NCBI GenBank assembly: GCA_948616425.1
Contig: CAPGBJ010000069.1
Coordinates: 1 to 64,000, forward strand
Origin: an uncultured Oscillospiraceae bacterium
Lineage (GTDB): Bacteria > Bacillota > Clostridia > Oscillospirales > Oscillospiraceae
Direction of reading: 5' to 3'
DNA: 64,000 bases
The notes below the pieces were generated by a model, which saw only the letters and a program-made list of their open reading frames with translations, was not told where the DNA came from and made no database searches. This document shows positions 25,603 to 34,759 of the stretch, in pieces. The first letter of the stretch is position 1; every line of letters starts with the position of its first letter. Made by a program: the position numbers and the translations under genes.

Positions 25603-26646
25603 TTGGAGGTGCCCATTACGGCAAAGTTTGTGTTGCAGCCGGGGGAACAGCTGATCGGCCAGGGCTGGATGGCCTACTGGCACGATATCTTCGGTTCCGG
25701 CTCTCTGAAACATGAGGATACAAAGGTCCATGTGACCAATCACCGAATCTTCTGTGCCCACTGGATGGGCCCAGAATATATGGATATTCCCCTGTCCCAC
25801 ATCCGAGGTTTTCAAGTGGGGCGCCGGCGATGTATTCCTATTCCCAAGTTGACCATCTATTGTCGAGACGGCACCACCCATATATTTATCGACTTCCGGG
25901 TCCAGAAGCTGCGGCGCTGGCTGTTGATGGCGGGGGTAGAGGAGTACCCAGCGGAGCAGGGTCACAGACCTCCAGTCTTTTACACCGCCGCCCGGAACAC
26001 CCTGTACGTGTTGTTTGCGCTCTGGGTCGTCATGGGCTCCTTTCCCACCGGACTCCTTTATGATCTTGGGGCGGGACGCGGAACGGAACCTGGCCAGCGC
26101 CCCAGCCAGGCGGTCCATCGGGTGGTCAATCAGGGGGAGCTTGTACGCCTCTATGACCAAGCAGTCCCTGCCACTGCCAAAGGCAGGAATGTGATGCGCT
26201 GCCCGCTCCTGTACAGCAGAGACGCGCTCCAGGCTGGGGCCGACTTCGAGAAATATTGTTTTCTGCGCTACCCGCTCCCCCGCTGGCAGACCGCCATCAC
26301 CAGCGTTCTGATGCAGGGACAGCACAACTATTACCATCTGCTGGAACTGGAGGATGGCTCCTGGCTGTGTGTCTACTTTGACGACTACTTGATGTTCCAA
26401 AATCTCTTCGGCGGGCAGGTCCAGCTGCCATCTGGCCGGGTGCGCAAGGCCTCTGCGTCAGAGCGGAATATGCTGAAGCTTATGACAGACCACCACCCCC
26501 AGTTTCAGATTGAGAGCGGCTATATCCTGGATACATATCGGTACGGCAAGGTTGCGGTGTTTGATATCTACCTGCGCTTGGCCTTGGCTGCGGGGGGACT
26601 CTGGTTGCTCCATCTGGGGGAGCGAACATTCATTTGGAGGCGGTAG
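25603..26646 (+). CDS. PH/GRAM-like membrane protein of unknown function
   Basis: 347 residues if read from TTG 25603. The N-terminal 110 residues have the pattern of a bacterial PH or GRAM-like domain (VTNHRIFCAHW, IPLSHIRGFQVG, LRRWLLMAGVEE). A membrane segment lies near 130-150 (TLYVLFALWVVMGSFP) and another at the C-terminus; between them is a soluble domain without a match that I know. The start is odd: GGAGGT at 25605-25610 sits on top of the TTG and GTG candidates, and no ATG lies at proper distance. An ATT codon at 25615 has the right spacing. Downstream of the rhomboid-like gene. Confidence 0.7.
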   Translation: MEVPITAKFVLQPGEQLIGQGWMAYWHDIFGSGSLKHEDTKVHVTNHRIFCAHWMGPEYMDIPLSHIRGFQVGRRRCIPIPKLTIYCRDGTTHIFIDFRVQKLRRWLLMAGVEEYPAEQGHRPPVFYTAARNTLYVLFALWVVMGSFPTGLLYDLGAGRGTEPGQRPSQAVHRVVNQGELVRLYDQAVPATAKGRNVMRCPLLYSRDALQAGADFEKYCFLRYPLPRWQTAITSVLMQGQHNYYHLLELEDGSWLCVYFDDYLMFQNLFGGQVQLPSGRVRKASASERNMLKLMTDHHPQFQIESGYILDTYRYGKVAVFDIYLRLALAAGGLWLLHLGERTFIWRR

Positions 26647-26682
26647 GGCTGGGTTTTCCCGTCCTACTGCTATTTTTTGATG

Positions 26683-28290
26683 TCACCTCCCGTCCTCCTC
26701 TTCCGTTGCGTGTCCCTCCGCCACCGCCTCAGCCACTCGGATACCGTCCACAGCCGCGGAGACAATTCCCCCTGCGTAGCCCGCCCCTTCGCCGCAGGGG
26801 TAGAGCCCCCGAAGCGCCGACTGAAAGCTCTCGTCCCGGAGGATGCGCACCGGAGAGGAAGACCGGGTCTCCACCCCGGTGAGAACGGCGTCTGGGGCCG
26901 CAAAGCCACGGAGCTTCTGGTCCAGTAGGGGCAGTGCCTGGGCCAGGGCGTCGGTCACATAGCCAGGCAGGCAGGGTGACAGGTCCGTCCAGGCGACACC
27001 AGGGCGGTAGGTGGGTTGAATGGTTCCAGGCCCCTCCGAGGGGCGGCGCTGAAGGAAGTCCTCCACCCGCTGAGCCGGGGCCCGGAAGGAACTGCCGCCC
27101 AGCCGGAAGGCCGCCCGCTCCCACTCCTCCTGAAAACGAACCCCAGCCAACACATCTTTTCCAGGGAAGTCCCCTGGTTCCACCCCCACCAGCAGCCCGC
27201 CGTTGATGTTCGCCCTGTCCCGAGCCCGGCGGCTCATGCCGTTGGTGACCACGCCCCCCCGCTCAGACGCTGCGGCCACCACCTCTCCCCCAGGGCAGAC
27301 ACAGAAGGTAAAGGCTGAACGCCCACTGGGCAGGTGGCAGGCCAGCTTGTAGTCAGAGGGGGGCAGTTTCTCCCAACAGCAGCCGTACTGGTGAAAGCTG
27401 ATATCCCGCTGCCTGTGCTCCACCCGCAGGCCGATGGCAAATCTCTTTTGTTCCATAGGCACGCCGACATCTCGGAGCATGGCGAAGGTGTCCCGGGCAG
27501 AGTGGCCAGGGGCCAGAATCAACGTGTCGGCGCACAGCAGGTAGCTCCCTTGAGGGCTTTCCGCCTCCACTCCAGCCAGAGCGCCACCGCTCACCGTCAG
27601 CCCAGTGAGCTTGTGGCCGAAGCGGATCTCACAGCCCAGGGAAACAAGCTCACTTCGGATGTGCTTCACCACCTCCCGCAGCACATCGGTACCGATGTGG
27701 GGCCGGTGAGAGTATTTCACGTCGGCGGGGGCCCCCGCCTCCACCAGGGCGTCCAGCACGGCGGAGATGCGCCGGTCGTGGGTGCCGGTGGTCAGCTTGC
27801 CGTCGGAAAAAGCGCCCGCGCCCCCCTCTCCAAACTGGACATTGGAGCCCTCATCCAGAATCCCAGTGGCCCAAAACTCCCCCACATCCAAGGTACGCCG
27901 GTCAATATCCTGGCCCCGCTCCAGCACGACGCAAGGCAGGCCGTTCCGGGCCAGAAACAGGGCGGCAAACAGCCCGGCCGGTCCCATCCCCACAACCACC
28001 GGGCGCAGAGAAGACCGGCGTTTCACCGCCGGAAAGGCATATGGAACCCGCTGCGTCAGGGTCACACCCCGGCCAGGGGCGCTCTTGGCTACAGCAGTCT
28101 CGTTAGGCAAAGACAGCTCTACTGTATAGACATAGTGGACATTATGCTTGTTCCGGGCATCAATGGACTGGCGGACAATCTCCAGTTCTCCCAGCGCCCC
28201 AGGGCGCACCCCCAGGGCCCGGGCGGCCCGTTTGTACAGCTGATCCAGGTCCCCATCTACGGGTAGAGGTAAATTTCTGATCTGTAGCAT
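26683..28290 (-). CDS. FAD-dependent oxidoreductase (COG2509 type)
   Basis: 535 residues from ATG 28290 (GGAAAGTGG site). The N-terminal 90 residues form a small alpha/beta domain typical of this family; then the FAD-binding GMGPAGLFAALFLARNG and ERGQDIDRR. Later motifs: GEGGAGAFSDGKL, ILAPGHSARDTF, and a C-terminal GEGAGYAGGIVSAAVDGIR completing the FAD site. The family is widespread in Firmicutes and Bacteroidetes, called a NAD(P)/FAD-dependent or uncharacterised FAD-dependent protein. Substrate unknown. Monocistronic. Confidence 0.9.
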   Translation of the reverse strand: MLQIRNLPLPVDGDLDQLYKRAARALGVRPGALGELEIVRQSIDARNKHNVHYVYTVELSLPNETAVAKSAPGRGVTLTQRVPYAFPAVKRRSSLRPVVVGMGPAGLFAALFLARNGLPCVVLERGQDIDRRTLDVGEFWATGILDEGSNVQFGEGGAGAFSDGKLTTGTHDRRISAVLDALVEAGAPADVKYSHRPHIGTDVLREVVKHIRSELVSLGCEIRFGHKLTGLTVSGGALAGVEAESPQGSYLLCADTLILAPGHSARDTFAMLRDVGVPMEQKRFAIGLRVEHRQRDISFHQYGCCWEKLPPSDYKLACHLPSGRSAFTFCVCPGGEVVAAASERGGVVTNGMSRRARDRANINGGLLVGVEPGDFPGKDVLAGVRFQEEWERAAFRLGGSSFRAPAQRVEDFLQRRPSEGPGTIQPTYRPGVAWTDLSPCLPGYVTDALAQALPLLDQKLRGFAAPDAVLTGVETRSSSPVRILRDESFQSALRGLYPCGEGAGYAGGIVSAAVDGIRVAEAVAEGHATEEEDGR

Positions 28291-28615
28291 AACGATACCA
28301 CTTTCCACCCGGGCTGTGCCCGGGCTGTTTTTTTGTCAGATGCACTGCACCATCCGCTGACAGGGAGCAGCGGACTTACTCCGCAATGTTTCCAGTGTGT
28401 CGACTATACCACAATCCGGGAAAATTCGAAAGTCCCCTTTTTTCTTTCAACCACTATAATTTACAAAATTCGACATATTCTGCCAAAAACTCTTGTCCTG
28501 TAGCCTATTTATCCCCCATAGTCTTTTTTAGGATGAATTTTCCTCCTCGCTTGGGGGAAACTTCCTATGGCGGCGCCATCCGTCATATAGAAAAAGATAT
28601 GGAGGTTAAACGATT
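28291..28615. other. Intergenic region with divergent signals
   Basis: 325 bp between divergent genes. Contents: an extended -10 promoter for the oxidoreductase gene (minus strand TGTGGTATAGT, -10 at 28403-28408); a leader hairpin TCCGCTG/CAGCGGA (28355-28378); and a GC hairpin CCCGGGCTGTGCCCGGG followed on the plus strand by CTGTTTTTTT (28308-28333), able to stop antisense transcription. The AT-rich 28430-28530 part ahead of the integrase shows no clear gene or attachment site. Confidence 0.5.
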
Positions 28616-29731
28616 ATGGCAAGAAAGACAGTGGAGCGCAACATTTCCTATGACGAGATCCGGAAAATCTACTACGTCAGCATGGATTTGGGCAAGGACA
28701 GGGATGGCAAACGGATAAAGCGGTATCAAACTTACCGCACACTCCACGCCGCCCGGCTAGGTCTGCGAGACTTTCTCACCCACCGGGAGGAGGAACTGCG
28801 CACCCCAAAACACGATCTCACCCTGGCCGACTGGCTGGAAAGTTGGATGGACAATATCGTCCGCCCCACCCGGGCGGAGACCACGGTATACGGCTATCAA
28901 AAAATCATTGACAACCATCTTCTCCCTGGTTTGGGCCACATTCCCCTTTTGAAACTCTCCCCCATGGACATCCAACAGTACTACATCCAGGTCCAGCAGA
29001 ACTGCAGCCTCTCCTCCAATACGCTGCGCCGTCATCACGACCTACTCTCCTCTGCCCTGCGGGCAGCGGTGCGGCAGGATAAGCTGCTCAACTCCCCCAT
29101 GGACCGGGTGGAACCCCCAAGACCCCAGCAGAAGGAGGCGTCCTACTACCGCCCCGAGGAATTAAAGCAGCTGTACACCCTTCTGGAGGGCCATCCACTG
29201 GAACTCTGCGCCAAGTTGGCGGGCAGTCTGGGTATGCGCCGGGAAGAGATCTGCGGTCTGAAGTGGGACTGCATCGATTACCAGCGCCAGCTGCTCTATA
29301 TCCGGGAGGCCCGCACCGCCTTTGGCGCCACGGTGGTACAGAAAGAGACCAAGACCCGCTCCTCTGTGCGCACACTGTTTCTGCCCGGCGACGTGGCCCG
29401 CCTGCTCCGCTTAGAGCAGGAACGACAGGAGCGCAAATGGCAGACGCCAAGCGAGTTCGTATTGTTGGATCACAAGGGCCTGCCCTACTCCCCCAACGCC
29501 CTGTCTCTGGCCTTTACCCGGTTTGTCCGAAAAAACGGTCTGCCCCGTATCACCCTCCATGGGCTGCGTCACTCCTTCGCCACTGTGGCTTCCTTCCAGG
29601 GCGTCCCCCTCTTTGACATCGGCAAAGCCCTGGGGCACGCCACCCCCGCGACAACTGGAAAAATTTACACCCACCTGGTGGACCACACACACGAGGACAC
29701 CTTGTTAAAGGTCTCAGATGCCCTGAAATAA
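28616..29731 (+). CDS. Tyrosine-type site-specific integrase
   Basis: 371 residues; GGAGGT before the ATG. N-terminal arm-binding and SAM-like core-binding domains (YVSMDLGKDRDGKRIKRYQT, then LTLADWLESWMDN), followed by the catalytic domain: Arg in LGMRREEICGLKW, Lys in KETKTRSSVR, HGLRHS, GHATPATTGKIY with the nucleophile Tyr. All catalytic residues are present. Such enzymes move phages and conjugative elements, but no excisionase, phage or transfer genes surround it, and no tRNA is adjacent. It is probably a stranded or domesticated integrase. Confidence 0.93.
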   Translation: MARKTVERNISYDEIRKIYYVSMDLGKDRDGKRIKRYQTYRTLHAARLGLRDFLTHREEELRTPKHDLTLADWLESWMDNIVRPTRAETTVYGYQKIIDNHLLPGLGHIPLLKLSPMDIQQYYIQVQQNCSLSSNTLRRHHDLLSSALRAAVRQDKLLNSPMDRVEPPRPQQKEASYYRPEELKQLYTLLEGHPLELCAKLAGSLGMRREEICGLKWDCIDYQRQLLYIREARTAFGATVVQKETKTRSSVRTLFLPGDVARLLRLEQERQERKWQTPSEFVLLDHKGLPYSPNALSLAFTRFVRKNGLPRITLHGLRHSFATVASFQGVPLFDIGKALGHATPATTGKIYTHLVDHTHEDTLLKVSDALK

Positions 29732-29767
29732 AAGGACCAAATCCGTCCAAAAAAATGGAAAAGGGTC

Positions 29768-29796
29768 TTGCAAAAATGGCCGCTCCACATTATACT
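29768..29796 (+). promoter_or_regulatory. Promoter of the second chemoreceptor gene
   Basis: TTGCAA (29768-29773), 17 nt spacer, TATACT (29791-29796). Confidence 0.8.
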
Positions 29797-29854
29797 TGAT
29801 GAGTCGGGCAGTATACCCACTCAATGAATTTTTTAAAACTGGAGTGAGCAAGTG

Positions 29855-31537
29855 ATGAAAAAGATTCAGCCGTCCCAGGGCGGCACAGGCAGAAAGCAAA
29901 AGCGCATCGGCCAGAAAGTGGGCAATTTGGTGGTCATCATGCAGATGATATCGGTCGTCTTTGCGGTGGGCATATGTGTGATCATGTTCCGCAGTCTGAC
30001 AACCAGCATGCTGCGAGATCGCTGCATTAACGGAACCAATATGCTGTCCTATATTCTCAGCCAAACAGACGGCAGTGAGGACATGAATCAGATACTGGAC
30101 GACCTGAAAAGCCGTATGGGGTGCGAATTTACCATTTTCGAGGGCGACACCCGGGCCTATACCACTGTAATTCAAAATGGAAACCGGGCGGTGGGCACCA
30201 AATTGTCTTCCAGCCTGTCCAGCACCATACTGCAGCAGGGAAAATCCTTCGTGGGCAAGGCAAAAATTTTAAATGAGGAGTACTTGGCCTCTTATGTCCC
30301 CACAACAGACGCCAATGGAAAGGTCAACGGCTTGATTTTTGCCGGCATCTCCAGCGCCGAGGTCACTCGACAGATCGGCATGACCGTGATCGTGTCCTCT
30401 GTGGTAAGCCTCGCGATCATCGCTGTGTGCGTTCTAATTATGGCCGCCTTCCTGAAAAAGTCGGTCTCCTATCCCCTGGCTGAGATCACCCACGTGGCTG
30501 AGCGCCTGGAACAGGGCGACCTGGGTCTGACCAGCGGCGAAGAGATCAGCGTCAGCGTCCGTTCCAACGACGAGATGGGCAAGCTGGGGCAGATCTTTGA
30601 GGAGACCATCCGCCGCCTGCGGGCCTATATCGGAGAAATTTCCAGCGTGCTGAACTCCATTTCCAGCGGCGACCTGACTAACAGCGCCCAACAGCACTAC
30701 GTGGGCGATTTTGTGTCCATCAGACAGTCTCTGGACAGCATTGCGGATAAACTGAACGACACGGTGGGCCAGATCAGAGCCAGCGCGGAACAGGTGTCCG
30801 CCGGCTCCAATCAGGTATCTAACAGCGCCCAGGCCTTGGCCCAAGGCTCCACGCAGCAGGCCAGTTCTGTCCAGGAGCTGTCCGCCACCGTCAACGAGAT
30901 TGCGGACAACGCCAAGCGTACCGCCCAGGCCACCAGAGAGGCCGGCCAGTTTGTGGACCAAGCCGGCGCCCAGCTAGGCGTCAGTGTCGATTACGTCAAG
31001 CAGCTGAACACGGCCATGGAAAAAATCTCCAATTCCTCGGAGGAAATCAGCAAAATTATTGCCACCATCGAGAACATCGCTTTCCAGACAAACATTCTAG
31101 CTCTGAACGCCGCTGTGGAGGCCGCCCGGGCCGGTTCTGCCGGCAAAGGCTTTGCCGTTGTGGCCGACGAGGTGCGTAATCTGGCCAACAAGTCTGACGA
31201 AGCCGCCAAGGCCACCAAGGAGCTGATTGAAAGTTCCATCGCCTCGGTTACGGAGGGCAGCGACGTGGTCAGCAAGGTCACCCAGTCTCTGGAGCGCACC
31301 AGCCAGAGCGCCGCCGGTGTAACCGCCCGGATGTCCGTTGTGGTGGACGCGGTTGAAAGTCAAACCACCGCCATTGACCAGGTCACCGAGGGGATCAGCC
31401 AGATTTCCGCCGTAGTTCAGACCAACTCCGCCACCAGCGAGGAGAGTGCTGCCGCCAGCGAGGAGCTGTCCTCCCAGTCCAATCTACTCAAGAACTTGGT
31501 GAGTTCCTTCCGACTGAAACGGGATAGCCGCTGGTAA
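29855..31537 (+). CDS. Methyl-accepting chemotaxis protein with single Cache-like domain
   Basis: 560 residues. A GTG three bases upstream is possible; GGAG supports either. Membrane segment 1 (about 28-55), an outside region of some 130 residues with Cache features (SRMGCEFTIFEGDTRAYTT, GKVNGLIFAGISSAEV), membrane segment 2 (about 178-202), HAMP, then the signalling domain with EIAFQ-type core (ENIAFQTNILALNAAVEAA). It is close in the signalling domain to the first receptor in this window. Monocistronic, with promoter and terminator. Ligand unknown. Confidence 0.93.
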   Translation: MKKIQPSQGGTGRKQKRIGQKVGNLVVIMQMISVVFAVGICVIMFRSLTTSMLRDRCINGTNMLSYILSQTDGSEDMNQILDDLKSRMGCEFTIFEGDTRAYTTVIQNGNRAVGTKLSSSLSSTILQQGKSFVGKAKILNEEYLASYVPTTDANGKVNGLIFAGISSAEVTRQIGMTVIVSSVVSLAIIAVCVLIMAAFLKKSVSYPLAEITHVAERLEQGDLGLTSGEEISVSVRSNDEMGKLGQIFEETIRRLRAYIGEISSVLNSISSGDLTNSAQQHYVGDFVSIRQSLDSIADKLNDTVGQIRASAEQVSAGSNQVSNSAQALAQGSTQQASSVQELSATVNEIADNAKRTAQATREAGQFVDQAGAQLGVSVDYVKQLNTAMEKISNSSEEISKIIATIENIAFQTNILALNAAVEAARAGSAGKGFAVVADEVRNLANKSDEAAKATKELIESSIASVTEGSDVVSKVTQSLERTSQSAAGVTARMSVVVDAVESQTTAIDQVTEGISQISAVVQTNSATSEESAAASEELSSQSNLLKNLVSSFRLKRDSRW

Positions 31538-31561
31538 ACCATCTCATCTGCACACTACATA

Positions 31562-31590
31562 GGACCGGGGACTTATGTCCCCGGTCCTTT
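31562..31590 (+). terminator. Terminator between chemoreceptor and MATE genes
   Basis: 11-bp stem GGACCGGGGAC/GTCCCCGGTCC with loop TTAT and a short T-run on the plus strand. It lies between convergent genes. Confidence 0.75.
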
Positions 31591-31597
31591 ACATCGC

Positions 31598-32926
31598 CTA
31601 TCCCCACTTCTCCCCCTCCCGCCAGACCAGGACGCTCCAGAAGGCAACAACCCCGATCCATCCCAGTCCAGTGGCCAGGGCCACAGCAGGCAGCCCCATC
31701 ACCGGGGCCAGAAGGGCGGACAAGGCCACCCGCAGGGAGATATGTCCCGCTGCCCCGATCACTGGAATATTGACCCGGCCCCGGCCTCGAAAATAGCCCG
31801 CCAGGCCGCTCCCTAAAAAGTTGAACACATAAAAACAGGCCACCAGCCGCAGATAGCTCATTGCCGGCCCCAGACTGGAGACACTCTCCCCAGGGAGCAC
31901 CAGCCGCAGGCATGGCTCCGCCCCCAGGAGCATCACCAGGGATATGAAGACACCAAAAGCCAGCAGAAGCCTCTCCCCCTGACAAAAGCCCTTCCACACC
32001 CGTTGTTTCTCCCCCGCCCCGGTGTTCTGCCCGGTAAAGACCGCCACCGACGCCGCGCCGCTGTCCCCAAACGAGTTGGCAAAGCCCTCTATCCTTGTGG
32101 CCGCGGTAAACGCGACAATGGCCTCTGCTCCCAAAGAATTTACCGTCCCTTGGACCAGCAGCTTGCCAATATAGAGGCTGCACATGTGCAGGGATGTGAC
32201 AAAGCTGAACTGGGCAGTGCGCCTGAGCAGGGGCAAATCCATCACCATATCCCCCCGGCTGAATACCAGCTCGGGAAAGCGGATTTGCAGATAGACTCCG
32301 CACAGTCCGGCAGCTAGGGCCTGGGCAATCACTGTGGCCAGCGCCGCCCCCGCCACCCCCATGGACATCCCGGCCACCAACAGCACATCCAGGGCCAGGT
32401 TGGCCCCCATGGATACAGCCAGAAAGAACAGCGCCGCTCTGGTATTGCCCACCGCCCGCAGTATGCCAGAGACCAGGTGGTAGGCAAAGGCGGCTGGAAA
32501 ACCCAGAAAAATAATATTCAAATACTCTGTCGCATAGCTGGCCACATTGTCCGGAGTGCGGAGCAGGCCCAGCAGGCCGGGTAAAAGCAGCAGCCCAAAC
32601 ATGGTGAGCGCCGCCGACATTCCCGCGCCGAACACTCCAGACAGATAGAACCCCCGGCGAAACGTTCGGTCGTCCCCCGCCCCGTAGAACTGGGAAAGCA
32701 GGGTGCCCACCCCATCGCACCCACCACTGATGAGGAAGAGGAACAGATTCATCACAGACCCGGCCACCCCAATCGCCCCGAACGCACTCTCCCCTACAAA
32801 ACGGCCCACAATCACCGCGTCTACCGTGTTGTACAGCTGCTGTAAGATATTGCCCGCCAGCATAGGTGCGGACAGAGCAATCAGCTGACAGCCAATATTG
32901 CCCCGGGTGAGCTGTACATGGTCCAT
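31598..32926 (-). CDS. MATE family efflux transporter
   Basis: 442 residues with about twelve membrane helices. The start LTRGNIGCQLIALSAPML and the region LQQLYNTVDAVIVGRFVG are typical of the NorM/DinF-like MATE branch; the second half repeats the fold (FVTSLHMCSLYIGKLLVQG). Exchanges Na+ or H+ for cationic or lipid substrates across the membrane; substrate not predictable. Monocistronic. No regulator is adjacent. Confidence 0.92.
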   Translation of the reverse strand: MDHVQLTRGNIGCQLIALSAPMLAGNILQQLYNTVDAVIVGRFVGESAFGAIGVAGSVMNLFLFLISGGCDGVGTLLSQFYGAGDDRTFRRGFYLSGVFGAGMSAALTMFGLLLLPGLLGLLRTPDNVASYATEYLNIIFLGFPAAFAYHLVSGILRAVGNTRAALFFLAVSMGANLALDVLLVAGMSMGVAGAALATVIAQALAAGLCGVYLQIRFPELVFSRGDMVMDLPLLRRTAQFSFVTSLHMCSLYIGKLLVQGTVNSLGAEAIVAFTAATRIEGFANSFGDSGAASVAVFTGQNTGAGEKQRVWKGFCQGERLLLAFGVFISLVMLLGAEPCLRLVLPGESVSSLGPAMSYLRLVACFYVFNFLGSGLAGYFRGRGRVNIPVIGAAGHISLRVALSALLAPVMGLPAVALATGLGWIGVVAFWSVLVWREGEKWG

Positions 32927-33054
32927 GTCGATCTCTCCTTCTTGGTTGCAGCGAAGGGCCGGCCTGTAGTCCGCCTGTCACTGTCTTCGCGCCGAGCAGG
33001 TGACCAGGGCCGCACCTATAAAATTCCCCCCCAGTATACCAGCAGAAATTCCCC

Positions 33055-33083
33055 TTGTAAAATGCCAATTCTCCCAATATAAT
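33055..33083 (+). promoter_or_regulatory. Promoter of a small open frame
   Basis: TTGTAA (33055-33060), 17 nt spacer, TATAAT (33078-33083), facing a 60-codon open frame. Confidence 0.65.
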
Positions 33084-33119
33084 ATAAGTGATAGGTTATA
33101 TATTGAGGTCTTTCTTGCA

Positions 33120-33302
33120 GTGGTGGCCGTCCCTCTGGCCCGCAAGCTGGGGCTCGCCCTTTGTACCTTGGAACATGGCCCCGCCGACGAGATTATTTAC
33201 TACCTACAGGGTCACCAGCGCAGAAAGGAACTCACCTGTGCCTTTTTGGACTGCCTGGACCAGGAACTAAAACGCCGGCCCGAGGTCACATCGCTGCTGT
33301 AG
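33120..33302 (+). CDS. Small hypothetical protein, possibly a gene remnant
   Basis: 60 residues from GTG 33120, about 37 bp after a good promoter; a GAGG site lies some 11 bases upstream. An earlier start at 33000 would precede the promoter. The sequence PLARKLGLALCTLEHGPAD and later FLDCLDQELKRR resembles the end of a larger regulator or enzyme more than a free small protein, but I do not recognise it. It stands alone between the MATE and GH13 genes. Low certainty that it is translated. Confidence 0.35.
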   Translation: MVAVPLARKLGLALCTLEHGPADEIIYYLQGHQRRKELTCAFLDCLDQELKRRPEVTSLL

Positions 33303-33349
33303 CACGGTCAAAATCCCCTCTGGCAAAGGCCCCTCCCAGGGGACGGGGG

Positions 33350-33378
33350 TTGCGAAAACCGGCCTGATATAGTATGAT
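33350..33378 (+). promoter_or_regulatory. Promoter of the GH13 gene
   Basis: TTGCGA (33350-33355), 17 nt spacer, TATGAT (33373-33378). Confidence 0.7.
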
Positions 33379-33423
33379 AGGCAAGGACAAATTCTCGCCC
33401 TCGGGCGAAAGGAGAGATATCTT

Positions 33424-34737
33424 ATGTGGTTTGACCAAGCAGTGATCTATCAGATTTATCCCCTGGGCCTGTGCGGCGCGCCGGCGGAGAACGACGGCAG
33501 CACCGTACACCGCATCCTGCGCCTGCTGGACTGGGTGGACCATATCAAAAGCGCCGGGGCGGACACCGTGCTGCTCAACCCGGTATTCGACAGCGACCGC
33601 CACGGCTACGACACCCGAGACTACTTCCATGTCGATCCCCGGCTGGGCGACGACGACGACCTGGCCAAGGTCTGTCAGGCTTTCCACGAAGCCGGCCTGC
33701 GGGTCGTACTGGACGGGGTCTTTAACCACGTGGGGCGGGGCTTTTGGGCCTTCAAGGACGTGCAGGAAAAGCGGTGGGACAGCCCCTACAAGGACTGGTT
33801 CAACCTCAATTTCGACGGCAACACCGAGTACAACGACGGCTTCTGGTACGAGGGCTGGGAGGGCCACAACGAGTTGGTCAAACTGAACCTGTGGAATCCG
33901 GCGGTGGTGAATCACCAGTTTGAGGCCATCCGCTCCTGGGCAGAGCGGTTCGGGGTGGACGGACTGCGGCTGGACGTGGCCTACTGCCTACCCCCGGAGT
34001 ACCTCAAGCAGCTGCGCGCCTTTACCAACAGCCTTAAGCCCGATTTCCTCCTCATGGGTGAGACCCTCCACGGGGACTATAACCGCTGGATGGCCGACGA
34101 CATGTGCCACTCGGTGACCAACTACGAGTGTTACAAGGGGCTGTGGTCCGCTTTCAACTCCATGAACATGTTCGAAATTGGACACTCTCTGGCCCGGCAG
34201 TTTGGCCCGGAGCAGTGGACTCTGTACAAGGGCAGGCACCTGCTGTCCTTCCTGGACAACCACGACGTGACCCGCATCGCCTCCCAGCTCACCAACCCCG
34301 ACCACCTGACCCCCGCCTGGGCCATGGCCTTCGGGATGCCCGGGGTGCCCGCCATTTACTACGGCAGCGAGTGGGGGATGAAGGGGGCCAAGGGCCACGG
34401 CAGTGACGCCGAGCTGCGCCCCGCCCTGGAGAAGCCGGAGTGGAACGACCTCACCACCTGGATCTCCCAGCTGGCCGAGGCCAAGAAGGGCAGCCGCGCC
34501 CTGTGCTATGGGGCCTACCGCAACGTGGTACTCACCAACAAGCAGATCATCTTCGAGCGCAGGTGCGACGAGGAGCGGGTGCTGGTGGCCATCAACGCCG
34601 ATTCCTCCCCCTACACCGCCCACTTCGACGCCGGCTGCGGCCTGGCGGTGGACCTGATCTCTGGGGAAAAACACGACTTCGGCGGCGGCTCCGAGCTGCC
34701 CCCTTACAGCGCCTTCTTCTGGAAATGTGAGCGGTAA
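33424..34737 (+). CDS. GH13 alpha-amylase family glycoside hydrolase
   Basis: 437 residues; AAAGGAGAG before the ATG. No signal peptide, so cytoplasmic. The four GH13 regions are present: DGVFNHVG, GLRLDVA (nucleophile Asp), LLMGETL (acid/base Glu), FLDNHD (stabilising Asp). Only the barrel and a short C-terminal beta domain are present (VDLISGEKHDFGGGSELPPYSAFFW); no N-terminal starch-binding domain. Likely acts on imported maltodextrins or related alpha-glucosides. No transporter or regulator is adjacent. Confidence 0.92.
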   Translation: MWFDQAVIYQIYPLGLCGAPAENDGSTVHRILRLLDWVDHIKSAGADTVLLNPVFDSDRHGYDTRDYFHVDPRLGDDDDLAKVCQAFHEAGLRVVLDGVFNHVGRGFWAFKDVQEKRWDSPYKDWFNLNFDGNTEYNDGFWYEGWEGHNELVKLNLWNPAVVNHQFEAIRSWAERFGVDGLRLDVAYCLPPEYLKQLRAFTNSLKPDFLLMGETLHGDYNRWMADDMCHSVTNYECYKGLWSAFNSMNMFEIGHSLARQFGPEQWTLYKGRHLLSFLDNHDVTRIASQLTNPDHLTPAWAMAFGMPGVPAIYYGSEWGMKGAKGHGSDAELRPALEKPEWNDLTTWISQLAEAKKGSRALCYGAYRNVVLTNKQIIFERRCDEERVLVAINADSSPYTAHFDAGCGLAVDLISGEKHDFGGGSELPPYSAFFWKCER

Positions 34738-34759
34738 TTTGAATGGACCGGGTACCATG

